This document shows, piece by piece, positions 1-8,674 of a stretch of DNA of 64,000 nucleotides. Where the stretch lies: the NCBI GenBank assembly GCA_007694935.1, contig REES01000036.1, positions 1-64,000 of the forward strand, given 5' to 3'. The first letter of the stretch is position 1, and each line of letters opens with the position of its first letter. The translations under genes and the position numbers were made by a program. The notes under the pieces are model-generated. The model made no database searches. It saw only the letters and a list, made by a program, of their open reading frames with translations, and was not told the DNA's origin. Source of the stretch: Rhodospirillales bacterium (GTDB lineage Bacteria; Pseudomonadota; Alphaproteobacteria; Rhodospirillales; Defluviicoccaceae).

Positions 1-1392
1 CAGCACCCGGAGCGCCCCGCCGTCCAGGATGGTCAACAGGCTGTCTTCCAGGTCGCTCGTACGGCTGTCGGGCGGGTAATCCCAGCAGCCGTAAGTCTGC
101 GCATCACCGGCGCAGAACCGCGAGTCGGCCCCGCTCAAGGTCACGTCCGCGCCCAGATTGGCGATGGGAACGAAACCCATGCCGAAGAAGGCGATCTCGG
201 CCGTCGCGGCATCGCCCAGGACCCGCCATGTCCCGGCCTGAAGGGTGTCGCCGGCGAGCTGGAGCACCGGTCCGGTCAGTACGAGAAATCCCTGCTCAAC
301 TTCCACCATACCGGGGTTGTCCAATGTCGCCGAGATTTCAGCGAAATTTCCAGAGTTACGAAAAGTTCCTTCGTTGACAAAAAGCCCGCCGCCCCACCCT
401 CCCAAACTCAAGCTGGTATTATTCAAAAGGAGGGACCCATCAGCATTCCACAGGGTTCCGTACAGCAATACAAATAGGCCGGACTCGCCCTCGAAGCTGC
501 CTCCCCCTTTCACAACGACGTGCCGGTCTCCATAGATATGGTACTCATTATGAGGTCTGTACCGGGGATCATAGTAATCGTAGTTGCCGTCACGTACCAG
601 GAAAGGCGCCCCGATGGTCGCGGTGCCCTCCACGATCGTCGTGCCGCTGCCGGTCTGATCCCCACCCAATAAGAAAGCCGCTCCAGTCACGGTCAAGTCG
701 TGGTCCCCGGAGATAACGCTATAGTTGGCTTCCCGCATCCCGTGATCGATCATTTCCCAATGAAGAGATGTGAAGCCGTCCTGCACCAGCGTCTGCACCG
801 TGCTGGGCGCGTTCACGCTCAGCCGACCCTTGGGGACTTCCAGGGTGCCGAACGCGGTCGGCGTCAGAAGTTTCAGCTCAACAGGGTGGAGCAATCCCCC
901 TACCGCGTCCACGCGCACCGTGCCAGGCCCTGTGTTGCCCACGCCACTGAATTGATGCTGCCCGCCATACCACCCGCTGAGCTCCAGCACCGCCCCCTCC
1001 GCCACGTCGATCGTCGCATTGGTGAACGTACTTTCGTTCAGCAATGTCACCTTGCCCTGCACCACCTCCAGGCCGCCGCCGGAGAAGGTCGCCCTGTAGG
1101 TGATCGTCAGGTCCGCCTCGCCCCGCAGGGTTCCGTCGGTTTGGGTGAATTCGTCGACGTCCTGCGCCGCCGTCACGGTCAGGACGTGGTTGCCATCCAG
1201 CTTTGCCGTGTCCCCGTAGCCGGCAGGAAACGCGCCGAAGCAGTTCGTCCAAGTGGCCGGATCGTTCCAGTTTCCGGTTTCTCGGACCACACAGTCGGCG
1301 GCGGAGGCCGGCGCCCACGTCAGTGTGGCGGTCACGGCGAGAGCGGTCGAGCCCAGCAGGATGGCGCGGAGTGCGCGAGACCGAACGAGCAT
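1..1392 (-). CDS. Secreted beta-rich protein, C-terminus beyond the window edge (partial)
   Basis: The frame is open from an ATG at 1392 to the left edge, 464 codons, so the end of the gene is outside. A GGGGGA ribosome-binding sequence lies about eight bases before the ATG. Residues 1-32 form a typical signal peptide (basic start, hydrophobic core, ASA-A cleavage region). The mature start has a GNWNDPATWT element followed by alternating Gly/Thr/Val-rich segments, as in beta-helical or passenger-like secreted proteins. I see no catalytic motif. The role could be adhesion or surface display, which is inference. It lies downstream of the pqq operon in the same direction but 320 bases away, so it probably has its own promoter. 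Confidence 0.75.
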   Translation of the reverse strand, partial: MLVRSRALRAILLGSTALAVTATLTWAPASAADCVVRETGNWNDPATWTNCFGAFPAGYGDTAKLDGNHVLTVTAAQDVDEFTQTDGTLRGEADLTITYRATFSGGGLEVVQGKVTLLNESTFTNATIDVAEGAVLELSGWYGGQHQFSGVGNTGPGTVRVDAVGGLLHPVELKLLTPTAFGTLEVPKGRLSVNAPSTVQTLVQDGFTSLHWEMIDHGMREANYSVISGDHDLTVTGAAFLLGGDQTGSGTTIVEGTATIGAPFLVRDGNYDYYDPRYRPHNEYHIYGDRHVVVKGGGSFEGESGLFVLLYGTLWNADGSLLLNNTSLSLGGWGGGLFVNEGTFRNSGNFAEISATLDNPGMVEVEQGFLVLTGPVLQLAGDTLQAGTWRVLGDAATAEIAFFGMGFVPIANLGADVTLSGADSRFCAGDAQTYGCWDYPPDSRTSDLEDSLLTILDGGALRVL

Positions 1393-1711
1393 ATCACAAT
1401 CCCCCACAAGAGGCTTGGATTGAACATCACGCGTGAATCTCAACCCTCAGTTTGGCAGGGAGACACGCTGGAAGGCAAGCTCGCATTCGGGACAATTTAC
1501 GGACTATTCCAGCCCCGGTGCCGCGGTGGGGGCCGGCCAGTTTGACGCCGAGCGCACCCTTGCGGCCGCAGCGAAGCTCTCTCGCCGTCCGCCGGGTGGG
1601 CCGTCCACTCACAGGCTACGCTGCCAAAAGAGCCAGTTTTGCATCCGCGGTCAGTGGATATTTAGTTCGGCACCTGGAGATGTGGAAAATATCCAAGCCT
1701 GGTTCCCATGA
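1393..1711. other. Intergenic stretch between pqqE and the secreted protein gene
   Basis: This is 319 bases with no protein-like frame on either strand that continues a neighbour. It must hold the end of the pqq transcript and the promoter of the secreted protein gene, but I see no clear hairpin with a T-run and no convincing -35/-10 pair. Confidence 0.5.
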
Positions 1712-2872
1712 TCATTTTTCGGGGCTGCCAGAGCCGTCGGCTGGCGGTCTCAGCACTGCTGAAGAACCCCGCCCGAAATGTTCGCGGCGTGACATGCTGC
1801 GATAGACGAAATCCCGCCTGTCCGCGCCGGACTCGCTCTTCGCCAGCGCGACCATGTGCCCGTGCCGGGGCGACAGGCTGCAAGCGGGATCGGTCGCCGC
1901 CGCGTCGCCGGTGAGCGCGAACGCCTGGCAGCGGCAGCCGCCAAAATCGACCTCGCGCCGGTCGCAGGAGCGGCAGGGCTCCGCCATCCACCCGGTGCCG
2001 CGAAACCGCTCGAAGGCGGGGCCGTCCTCCCAGATCGCCGCCAGCGGGCGCTCGCGCACGGCTTCGAAGGTCATGTCCGTGATGCTTTCGGCGGCGTGGC
2101 ACGGCAATACCTTGCCCACGGGCGTGACGTTGACAAACCGCCGCCCCCAGCCCCCCATGCACGCCTTGGGCCGGCGCGCGTAGTAGTCCGGGACCACGTA
2201 ATCGATCCCCAGAATGCCCTTGAGACGATCTCGCGCCGCCTCGACCGTATCGGTGGCGCGGTCGAGCTGGTCGCGCGTCGGCATCAGGGCAGCGCGGTTG
2301 GCGTAGGCCCAGCCGTAGTACTGGACATGCGCGACCTCGAGGCGCTCGGCGCCAAGCGCCACCGAGAGGTCGATCAGCTCTTCCAGCCGATGCAGGTTCT
2401 GGCGGTGCACGACCGCGTTGATGGTCAGCGGCAGGCCGGCCGCGCGCACCATGCCGGCGACCGCGAGCTTTTTCTCGTGTCCGCCGCGGTAGCCGCCGAT
2501 CGCGTCGGCGCTGGCTGACCGGCTGTCCTGAAGCGACAGCTGTACGTGCTCCAGCCCGGCGGCGGCGAGGGCGTCGATCCGCCGGCGGTCGAGCAGCACG
2601 CCGGCGGTGATCAGGTTGGAATAGACGTCCCGCTCCCGCGCCCGTGCGATCAGCCGTTCGAGATCGCGCCGCACGGTCGGCTCGCCGCCCGAGAAATGGA
2701 TCTGCAAAACACCCAGGTCGGCCGCCTCGTCGATGGTCCACAGCCACTCTTCCGTGGTCAGCTCGCCGGCGGCGCGCTCCAATTCCAGCGGGTTCGAGCA
2801 GTAGGGGCAGCTCAACGGGCAACGGTGCGTCAGCTCCGCCAACATGCCCATGGGCGGCTCCGGCGCGGTCAT
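1712..2872 (-). CDS. pqqE: PqqA peptide cyclase PqqE (radical SAM)
   Basis: This is a radical SAM enzyme that links the glutamate and tyrosine side chains of PqqA, the first committed step of pyrroloquinoline quinone synthesis. The 386-residue length is normal for PqqE. The radical SAM cluster motif CxxxCxxC is at C18, C22 and C25, followed by an FSGGEPT stretch around residue 60. The C-terminal SPASM part has a Cys-rich segment (AEPCRSCDRREVDFGGCRCQ) for the auxiliary iron-sulfur clusters. Its ATG overlaps the pqqD stop as ATGA, so translation is coupled. It is the last gene of the pqqABCDE run. Confidence 0.97.
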   Translation of the reverse strand: MTAPEPPMGMLAELTHRCPLSCPYCSNPLELERAAGELTTEEWLWTIDEAADLGVLQIHFSGGEPTVRRDLERLIARARERDVYSNLITAGVLLDRRRIDALAAAGLEHVQLSLQDSRSASADAIGGYRGGHEKKLAVAGMVRAAGLPLTINAVVHRQNLHRLEELIDLSVALGAERLEVAHVQYYGWAYANRAALMPTRDQLDRATDTVEAARDRLKGILGIDYVVPDYYARRPKACMGGWGRRFVNVTPVGKVLPCHAAESITDMTFEAVRERPLAAIWEDGPAFERFRGTGWMAEPCRSCDRREVDFGGCRCQAFALTGDAAATDPACSLSPRHGHMVALAKSESGADRRDFVYRSMSRREHFGRGSSAVLRPPADGSGSPEK

Positions 2873-3153
2873 GTCTTCACCAGCCCCTTTGCCGCCAGGT
2901 CCCGCAGCAACGCCAGGCTGTCGCGAAGGATCGCGCCGCCGGGCGCGTCGTACTCGGCCGCAAGGGAGTCGGCAATGTCCCTGACCGTCCGCTTCCCGTC
3001 CAGCCGCTGCAAGACTGCGTGCGCGGTGTCGTCGAGCACGAGGACACGCTCGGGTGCCAGCAGCACCCAGCCGCCGCGCGCCGCGTCATCCTTCAGCCGG
3101 ACTCCGCGGCCGAGGCGCGGCACGCTGTCGGCGCCGAGCGCATCCGCCGTCAC
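2869..3153 (-). CDS. pqqD: PqqA-binding chaperone PqqD
   Basis: This is a 94-residue peptide chaperone that binds PqqA and presents it to PqqE. The sequence shows the usual PqqD pattern: a basic RGVRLKDD start, the segment WVLLAPERVLVLDDTA, then a helical part with an RTVRDIADSLAAEY core. The chosen start is a GTG at 3153 that overlaps the pqqC stop as GTGA. The same frame stays open upstream inside pqqC, but that part is only the antisense-free shadow of pqqC. The stop overlaps the pqqE start. PqqD is a separate gene here, not fused to PqqC or PqqE as in some species. Confidence 0.93.
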   Translation of the reverse strand: MTADALGADSVPRLGRGVRLKDDAARGGWVLLAPERVLVLDDTAHAVLQRLDGKRTVRDIADSLAAEYDAPGGAILRDSLALLRDLAAKGLVKT

Positions 3154-3899
3154 GGTGCGAGCCCGTCCGGCCCGGCCGGATCGAATGCCCCCGGCGGGAT
3201 GTGGCCGGGTATGACGTAGGCATGGTACAGCGCATCCAGCATCGCCCACAGGACGTCGCACTTGAAGGTCAGCGCATCGAGCACCGCCTGCTGCTCGGCC
3301 GGCGCCCGCGCATGGCATCTGACGTACGCGAGCGCGTCGCTGGAGTCGCGCGGCGCCTGGGTCAGGCGCGCGTTGAAGTAGGCGAGCGTCGCCTCGGAGA
3401 TGAAGTCGTAGTTCCGCAGCATGCCTGCGACGCGTTCCGAGATGATCTCCGGCGCGAACAACTCGGTCAGCGACGACGCCACCGCCTCCAGCAGGCTGCG
3501 CTCGGCGACGAACCGAACGTAAGCCTCGCAGGCAAAGCGGGTGGCCGGCAGGGCGAGGTTCTGTCGGCGCACGGCCTCGGGGTCGAGTTGCAGGCCCTCC
3601 GCCAGCGTCAGCCAGCGCGCGAGGCCGCCGTCCTCCGCGTCGGACCCGTCGTGGTCGACCAGGCGCCGGCGCCACGCCCGGCGCAGTGCCGGATCCTCGC
3701 AGCGCGCGATCAACGCGGCGTCCTTGCGGGGGATCGCCGCCTGGTAGCAGTAGCGGTTGAGCGCCCAGGCCTGCACCTGGCCCTTGTCGAGCTTGCCCGC
3801 GTGGAGCAGCGCGTGGAACGGGTGGTTGGCGTGATAGCGGACGCGTCCGATCTCGCGGAGCGCCGCCTCGAGTTCATCGGCGGTCATCGCCCCGCTCAC
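3150..3899 (-). CDS. pqqC: Pyrroloquinoline-quinone synthase PqqC
   Basis: This is a cofactor-less oxidase that catalyses the final ring closure and eight-electron oxidation giving PQQ. The length of 249 residues matches the family. Recognisable conserved parts are YHANHPFH (residues 22-29), LNRYCYQAAIPRKD (about 47-60), and VDHDG with H83, all lining the active site in the TenA/PqqC fold. The start is GTG at 3899 overlapping the pqqB stop; an in-frame ATG four codons later (3887) is the alternative. It lies between pqqB and pqqD with four-base overlaps on both sides. Confidence 0.97.
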   Translation of the reverse strand: MSGAMTADELEAALREIGRVRYHANHPFHALLHAGKLDKGQVQAWALNRYCYQAAIPRKDAALIARCEDPALRRAWRRRLVDHDGSDAEDGGLARWLTLAEGLQLDPEAVRRQNLALPATRFACEAYVRFVAERSLLEAVASSLTELFAPEIISERVAGMLRNYDFISEATLAYFNARLTQAPRDSSDALAYVRCHARAPAEQQAVLDALTFKCDVLWAMLDALYHAYVIPGHIPPGAFDPAGPDGLAP

Positions 3900-4819
3900 G
3901 CCTCGACCTCCATACCGTCGTACGCGATCTCCCAGCCGGCCGCTTCGACCTCGCGGCGCTCGGCGGAGTCCGAGAGCAGAGCCGGATTGGAGTTGTTGAC
4001 GTGGACGAAAATCTTGCGGCCGACGTCCAGCCCTTCGAAGCCGGCAATCGCGCCATCCGGGCCGGACATGCTGACATGGCCCATGCGTCGGCCCGTCTTA
4101 GCGCCGAGGCCGGCCTGGAGCATTTCGTCGTCGCGGAACAGGGTACCGTCGAAGAACACCACCGACGCCCGGTCCAGCCGTTGCGCCAGCGTCGCATCGA
4201 TATGCGCGCAGTTGGGGACATAGAAGGCCTCGCTGCCACGCGCTTGGTCGATCAGGCGAACGGCCACCGTGTCGCCAGCCTCGCCGGCGAGCGCGGCGCC
4301 CTGCTCCTCCATGTAGAGGGCGACCTTGCCCGGCACGGCGAAGGCCTGGACGCCCAGTCCGATCGGCTCCCCGGCCGCATCGGCAATCTCGACGGTCCGG
4401 TCGAGCGCCAGCATCCGCCGCGCGACCACGTCCCGGTCAAGGACGTCGAAGACGCGGTTGCCGTCGAGCAGGGCGTGGACCCGGGCGCTGGCGTAGAGCG
4501 ACAGCGGTTGGCCTTCGCGCAGATCAAGCAGCCCGCCGATGTGATCGACGTCGCCGTTGGTCACCAGGACGGCCGCAAGCGGGCTGTGCCGGAGGCTGTC
4601 GCGGGGATGGAGCGCCCTCGTGGCGTGCAGCTGCTGGCGCAGGTCCGGCGATGCATTGAGCAACAGCCACCGCTTCCCGTCCGCGGTGACCGCCAGCGAG
4701 GACTGCGTGCGCGGCAGCGCTGCGGGATCGCCCTCCCGCGCGCGGCGGCAGTTGCTACAGTTGCAGTTCCACTGCGGGAAGCCGCCGCCGGCGGCCGCAC
4801 CGAGGACGATCATGCGCAT
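3896..4819 (-). CDS. pqqB: PQQ biosynthesis protein PqqB (metallo-beta-lactamase fold)
   Basis: This is a 307-residue metal hydrolase-fold protein, thought to hydroxylate the tyrosine-derived part of the PQQ precursor. The start LGAAAGGGFPQWNCNC is characteristic. C19, C21 and C24 form the structural zinc site, and NGDVDHIGG (residues 88-96) is the PqqB version of the metal-binding HxHxDH loop. It follows pqqA by about 80 bases and overlaps pqqC by four, consistent with one operon. Confidence 0.96.
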   Translation of the reverse strand: MRMIVLGAAAGGGFPQWNCNCSNCRRAREGDPAALPRTQSSLAVTADGKRWLLLNASPDLRQQLHATRALHPRDSLRHSPLAAVLVTNGDVDHIGGLLDLREGQPLSLYASARVHALLDGNRVFDVLDRDVVARRMLALDRTVEIADAAGEPIGLGVQAFAVPGKVALYMEEQGAALAGEAGDTVAVRLIDQARGSEAFYVPNCAHIDATLAQRLDRASVVFFDGTLFRDDEMLQAGLGAKTGRRMGHVSMSGPDGAIAGFEGLDVGRKIFVHVNNSNPALLSDSAERREVEAAGWEIAYDGMEVEA

Positions 4820-4897
4820 GTCGCGCCGTTGTTGCTCACGCCGTGCCTGGGCGTCGAGGCGGCCTTCCGATCGCGGTCGCGGTATCGCAGCCGGACG

Positions 4898-4990
4898 TCA
4901 GCGGTCGTCCTCGGCGCAGGCGTAGGCGTTGATCTCCATCGCGACCGAGATCTCGAGCACTTTCGGCGCCGTCCATATCTTCTTGGTCAT
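4898..4990 (-). CDS. pqqA: PQQ precursor peptide PqqA
   Basis: This 30-residue ribosomal peptide is the backbone of PQQ. It begins MTKKIWTAPK and carries the conserved Glu-x3-Tyr pair (E19 and Y23 in MEINAYACAE), which PqqE cross-links. The ATG at 4990 is preceded by AGAAGGAA at a good distance. The reading frame is open further upstream, but that part has no PqqA character. It is the first gene of the operon, behind the candidate promoter at 5020-5048. Confidence 0.95.
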   Translation of the reverse strand: MTKKIWTAPKVLEISVAMEINAYACAEDDR

Positions 4991-5019
4991 CGCTCGGTTT
5001 CCTTCTTCCAGGCCGATCC

Positions 5020-5048
5020 AGTGTATGGACCGTCGGCACGTTCGTAAA
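5020..5048 (-). promoter_or_regulatory. Candidate sigma70-type promoter of the pqq operon
   Basis: On the minus strand TTTACG (5048-5043) and TACACT (5025-5020) are separated by exactly 17 bases. Each box matches four of six consensus bases. Transcription would start near 5013, about 23 bases before the pqqA ATG. It is chosen by spacing and position only. Confidence 0.4.
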
Positions 5049-5216
5049 GGAGCGCCGGCCCGCCTGTCGCTAACCCAGGATAAGACCGGGGTCGGTAACA
5101 CGTGACCTGTCCGGTTCAGAGCGGAGCCCTGGAGGAAGGCTTCGATGAGACGGACGGACGTGTTGCAAACACCCGGCGGTGGACAATGCCGCGGCCATGC
5201 CGCTACACATGCCGCC

Positions 5217-6659
5217 ATGCGGCGGGACCGGCAGACCAAGATCGTGGCGACCCTGGGGCCGGCGACCAGCGATGCCGCGACCATCGGGCGTCTGGTCGAG
5301 GCCGGTGCCGATGTGTTCCGGCTCAACTACAGCCACGGCAGCCACGACGATCACGCCGCCCGATTCAACCTGATCCGCGATCTGGAGCGCCGGATCGGCC
5401 GCCCCATCGGCATCATTGCCGACCTGCAGGGACCCAAGCTTCGCCTCGGCCGGTTCGCCGACGGTTCGGTGACCCTGCACCCGGGTCAGCGGTTCCGGCT
5501 CGACCGGGACCCGTTGCCGGGAACGGCCGACCGGGCCCCCCTGCCCCACCCCGAACTGTTCGCCGCCGTCCGGGCGGGCCAGCGGTTGCTGCTGGATGAC
5601 GGCCGCATCCGCCTTCGCGTGACCGCGACCGAGCCGGATTGCATCGAAACCCGGGTGGAACAGGGCGGCGGGATTTCGGATCACAAGGGCGTCAACGTGC
5701 CCGATGCGGTGCTCGATCTCGCCGCCCTTACCCCCAAGGATGTCGAGGACCTGCGCCACGCGCTCGGCCTGGGGGTGCCGTGGGTGGCGCTGTCGTTCGT
5801 GCAGCGGCCCGAGGACGTGATCGCCGCCAAGGAGGAGATCGGCGGCCGCGCCGGGCTGATCGCCAAGCTGGAGAAGCCGTCGGCGATCGAGCACTTCCAG
5901 GCAATCCTGGCGGAAACCGACGGGGTGATGGTGGCCCGTGGCGATCTCGGCGTCGAAATGCCCCCGGAGGACGTCCCGGTGCTGCAAAAGCGCATCGTCC
6001 GCGCCTGCCGGCGAGCCGGCAAGCCGGTGGTGGTCGCGACCCAGATGCTCGATTCCATGGTACAGGCGCCCATTCCGACCCGCGCGGAGGCTTCCGACGT
6101 CGCCACCGCGGTGAACGAGGGGGCGGATGCGTTGATGCTGTCGGCGGAGACCGCCGTGGGGCGGTTCCCGGTGGAGGCGGTGGCGATGATGGACCGGATC
6201 ATGCGTCGGGTCGAGCACGGCGACATGCATCGCGAGATCCTGGATGCCGTCAGCCACCAGCCCCGCCCCACCGCAGGCGATGCGCTCAGCCGCGCCGCCC
6301 GGCAGGTGGCGGAAACCATCTCTGCCGTCGCTATCGTCACCTGCACGGCCAGCGGCTCCACCACCCTCAGAGTATCCCGGGAGCGACCGCCGGTGCCCAT
6401 CCTGGCCCTGACTCCGATCGCCTCCACGGCCCATCGCCTTACCCTGTCGTGGGGGGTGGACGCCCTCGAGGTGGTGACCCACCAGGAGTTCGAGCGGATG
6501 ATCGCAGCCTCGGTGCGGTGTGCCGCCAGCGAAGGGCTCGCCCGGGTGGGCGACCCGCTGGTGGTGATCGCCGGCCTGCCGCTGATGACCCCGGGGACCA
6601 CCACCACGCTCCGGATCGTCACCGTCGGCGACGACGACATCGCCGACCCGGCCCCATAA
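5217..6659 (+). CDS. pyk: Pyruvate kinase
   Basis: This enzyme transfers phosphate from phosphoenolpyruvate to ADP in the last step of glycolysis. Motifs in order are TKIVATLGP at the start, RLNYSHG (substrate/K+ site), DLQGPKLR, the catalytic lysine region IAKLEKPSAI, the metal site MVARGDLGVEM, and ATQMLDSM. The C-terminal alpha/beta domain has CTASGSTTLRVSRERP. The length from the chosen ATG is 480 residues, normal for the family. An in-frame ATG at 5145 would add 24 residues with no family counterpart, so 5217 is preferred. It is divergent from pqqA and followed 18 bases later by a transporter gene. Confidence 0.95.
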   Translation: MRRDRQTKIVATLGPATSDAATIGRLVEAGADVFRLNYSHGSHDDHAARFNLIRDLERRIGRPIGIIADLQGPKLRLGRFADGSVTLHPGQRFRLDRDPLPGTADRAPLPHPELFAAVRAGQRLLLDDGRIRLRVTATEPDCIETRVEQGGGISDHKGVNVPDAVLDLAALTPKDVEDLRHALGLGVPWVALSFVQRPEDVIAAKEEIGGRAGLIAKLEKPSAIEHFQAILAETDGVMVARGDLGVEMPPEDVPVLQKRIVRACRRAGKPVVVATQMLDSMVQAPIPTRAEASDVATAVNEGADALMLSAETAVGRFPVEAVAMMDRIMRRVEHGDMHREILDAVSHQPRPTAGDALSRAARQVAETISAVAIVTCTASGSTTLRVSRERPPVPILALTPIASTAHRLTLSWGVDALEVVTHQEFERMIAASVRCAASEGLARVGDPLVVIAGLPLMTPGTTTTLRIVTVGDDDIADPAP

Positions 6660-6677
6660 GCCTGGCTGCCGCAGCCG

Positions 6678-7553
6678 ATGGCGGGCGCCCTGTTCACCGT
6701 GATGGCGCCGGTGCTGATCTGCGTCGCCATCGGCTTTGCCTGGGACCGGGGCGGCAAGGGCTTTGATGTCGACCTGGTGACGGTGCTGATCACCAACGTC
6801 GGTGCCCCCTGCCTGGTGTTCCACACCCTCGCCAACCTCACCGTGAGCCCGGAGGCGTTCGGCGTGATGGTCGGTGCGGCGCTGGCGGTGCTGGCAGTCA
6901 ACGTGCCCCTGGCGGCCGGAGTGCTGGCGCTGGCCCGTCTGCCGCAGCGCACCTTCCTGCCGACCCTGGTGTTCGCCAATACCGGCAATGTCGGCCTGCC
7001 GCTCAGCCTCCTCGCTTTCGGCGAAGCCGGGCTGGGCCTCGCCATCGGCGTGTTTGCGGTGCATTCGGTGGCGATGTTCATTGCCGGGCCAGCGCTGGCG
7101 GCCGGCACCCTCTCCTGGCGGGCCCTGCTGCGGGTGCCGGTGCTGTATGCACTGCCGCCGGCGCTGTTCTTCATGGTGACCGGCATCGCGCCACCCGGCT
7201 GGATCAACGCCACCACCGGGCTGCTGGGCGACGTCACCATCCCGCTGATGCTGATCGCCCTCGGGGTGTCGTTGAGCCGGCTCAAGGTCACCAGCGCCGG
7301 CCGCAGCCTCGCCCTGTCGCTGGCAAGGCTCGGCATCGGCTTCGGGGTCGGCGTCGGCGTCGCTTGGCTGCTGGGGCTGGACGGGATGGCCCGCGGCGTG
7401 CTGATCCTGCAAGCGACCATGCCGGCCGCCGTGTTCACCTATCTGTTCGCCCAGCGCTATGACCGGTCGCCCCAGGAAGTGGCGGGGGTCGTGGTCATGT
7501 CGACGGTGATCGGGTTCGCCCTGATGCCGCTGCTTCTGCTGTATGTCCTCTAA
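6678..7553 (+). CDS. AEC-family transporter (auxin efflux carrier type)
   Basis: This 291-residue integral membrane protein has about ten hydrophobic segments split into two halves, as in the AEC family. The motif VFANTGNVGLPL in the first half and LQATMPAAVFTYLFAQRY in the second are typical of these carriers. Bacterial members move organic acids such as malate or malonate, but the substrate cannot be told here. It sits 18 bases after pyk and its stop overlaps an ATG in the following frame, so co-transcription is likely. Confidence 0.88.
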   Translation: MAGALFTVMAPVLICVAIGFAWDRGGKGFDVDLVTVLITNVGAPCLVFHTLANLTVSPEAFGVMVGAALAVLAVNVPLAAGVLALARLPQRTFLPTLVFANTGNVGLPLSLLAFGEAGLGLAIGVFAVHSVAMFIAGPALAAGTLSWRALLRVPVLYALPPALFFMVTGIAPPGWINATTGLLGDVTIPLMLIALGVSLSRLKVTSAGRSLALSLARLGIGFGVGVGVAWLLGLDGMARGVLILQATMPAAVFTYLFAQRYDRSPQEVAGVVVMSTVIGFALMPLLLLYVL

Positions 7554-7585
7554 TGATCGCTCGGAACCCAGGGACCGGACCTCCC

Positions 7586-8674
7586 ATGCCAGACCAGCCA
7601 CCCCTGCTCGACCGCCTCGCCATCCGTCATCCCATCATCCAGGCGCCGATGGCGGGCGGCGCCACCACGCCGGCGCTGGTCGCCGCGGTATCCGAGGCCG
7701 GGGGGCTCGGGATGCTTGGTGCCGGGCTGATGGCGCCGGCGGCGATCGCCCAGGCCATCGCCGAGATCCGGCGCCTGACCAGCCGGCCCTTCGGTGTCAA
7801 CCTGTTCGTGCCGGAGGTCAAACCGGCGGAACGGGACGGCCCGGCGATCGATGCCATGATCGCGGTACTGGCGCCGTGGTATGCCGAGCTCAGGACCGAG
7901 GCACCGCCGCGGCCGGTGCCGCCCCCGCCGGATTTCGAGGCGCAGGCCGAGGTGATTCTGGCGGCGAGGGTCGACGTGTTCAGCTTCACCTTCGGCGTTC
8001 CGGACGCGGTTTTGCTGCGGGCGTTCCGGGATGGTGGCGCGGTGGTGATTGGCACCGCCACCACCGTCGCTGAAGGCCTGATCCTGACCGAGGCCGGGGT
8101 CGATGCGGTGGTGGCGCAAGGATCGGAAGCGGGCGGCCATCGCGGCACCTTCGCCGGCCCGTTCGAGCCGGCGCTGGTCGGCACCATGGCGCTGGTGCCG
8201 CAGATGGCGGCGGTCCTGGAACTGCCGGTGATTGCCGCCGGCGGCATCATGGACGGCCGCGGCATCGCCGCCGCCCGGGTGCTGGGGGCCGCCGCGGTCC
8301 AGCTCGGCACCGCCTTTCTGGCCACCATGGAAAGCGGCATCCACCCGATGTACAAGCAGGAGCTGCTCAACGCCACTGACGACGCGACCGCGGTGACCCG
8401 GGCCTTCACCGGCAGGCCCGCCCGCGGCATCCGCAACCCGCTGATGGCGACGATCGAGCAGGCGGGCACGCCGATCCCGGACTACCCGGTTCAGGCGGCC
8501 CTAACCGCGCCGATCCGCCGCGCGGCAACCCGCTGGGGGCGGACCGACGCGATGGCCCTGTGGGCCGGTCAGGGCGCCGGACGGGCACGGGCGCTGCCGG
8601 CGGCGGCGCTGATGGAGGCGCTGGTCAAGGAAGCCGCGGATGCGACCCCCACCGCAATCGGGCGATCGGCCTGA
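7586..8674 (+). CDS. Nitronate monooxygenase-like FMN enzyme
   Basis: This is a TIM-barrel flavoprotein of the NMO/2-nitropropane dioxygenase family, which oxidises alkyl nitronates. It shows the N-terminal HPIIQAPMAGG, the central VVAQGSEAGGHRG with the presumed catalytic histidine, the FMN-phosphate loop VIAAGGIMDGRG, and GAAAVQLGTAFLAT. The chosen start is the ATG at 7586 (MPDQPPLL). An ATG at 7553 overlapping the upstream stop would add 11 residues. The protein is 362 residues long, normal for class I enzymes. Some relatives are enoyl-ACP reductases (FabK), so the substrate is not certain. Confidence 0.88.
   Translation: MPDQPPLLDRLAIRHPIIQAPMAGGATTPALVAAVSEAGGLGMLGAGLMAPAAIAQAIAEIRRLTSRPFGVNLFVPEVKPAERDGPAIDAMIAVLAPWYAELRTEAPPRPVPPPPDFEAQAEVILAARVDVFSFTFGVPDAVLLRAFRDGGAVVIGTATTVAEGLILTEAGVDAVVAQGSEAGGHRGTFAGPFEPALVGTMALVPQMAAVLELPVIAAGGIMDGRGIAAARVLGAAAVQLGTAFLATMESGIHPMYKQELLNATDDATAVTRAFTGRPARGIRNPLMATIEQAGTPIPDYPVQAALTAPIRRAATRWGRTDAMALWAGQGAGRARALPAAALMEALVKEAADATPTAIGRSA

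Noticed and set aside
5145-5216. Upstream in-frame ATG as pyk start
   Set aside because: The added 24 residues lack similarity to pyruvate kinases, and the family start (TKIVATLGP) fits the ATG at 5217.
5070-7601. An 843-codon open frame on the minus strand across pyk and the AEC gene
   Set aside because: It is rich in Gly, Arg, His and Gln with no domain, and mirrors two well-recognised genes. Long antisense frames are common in high-GC DNA.
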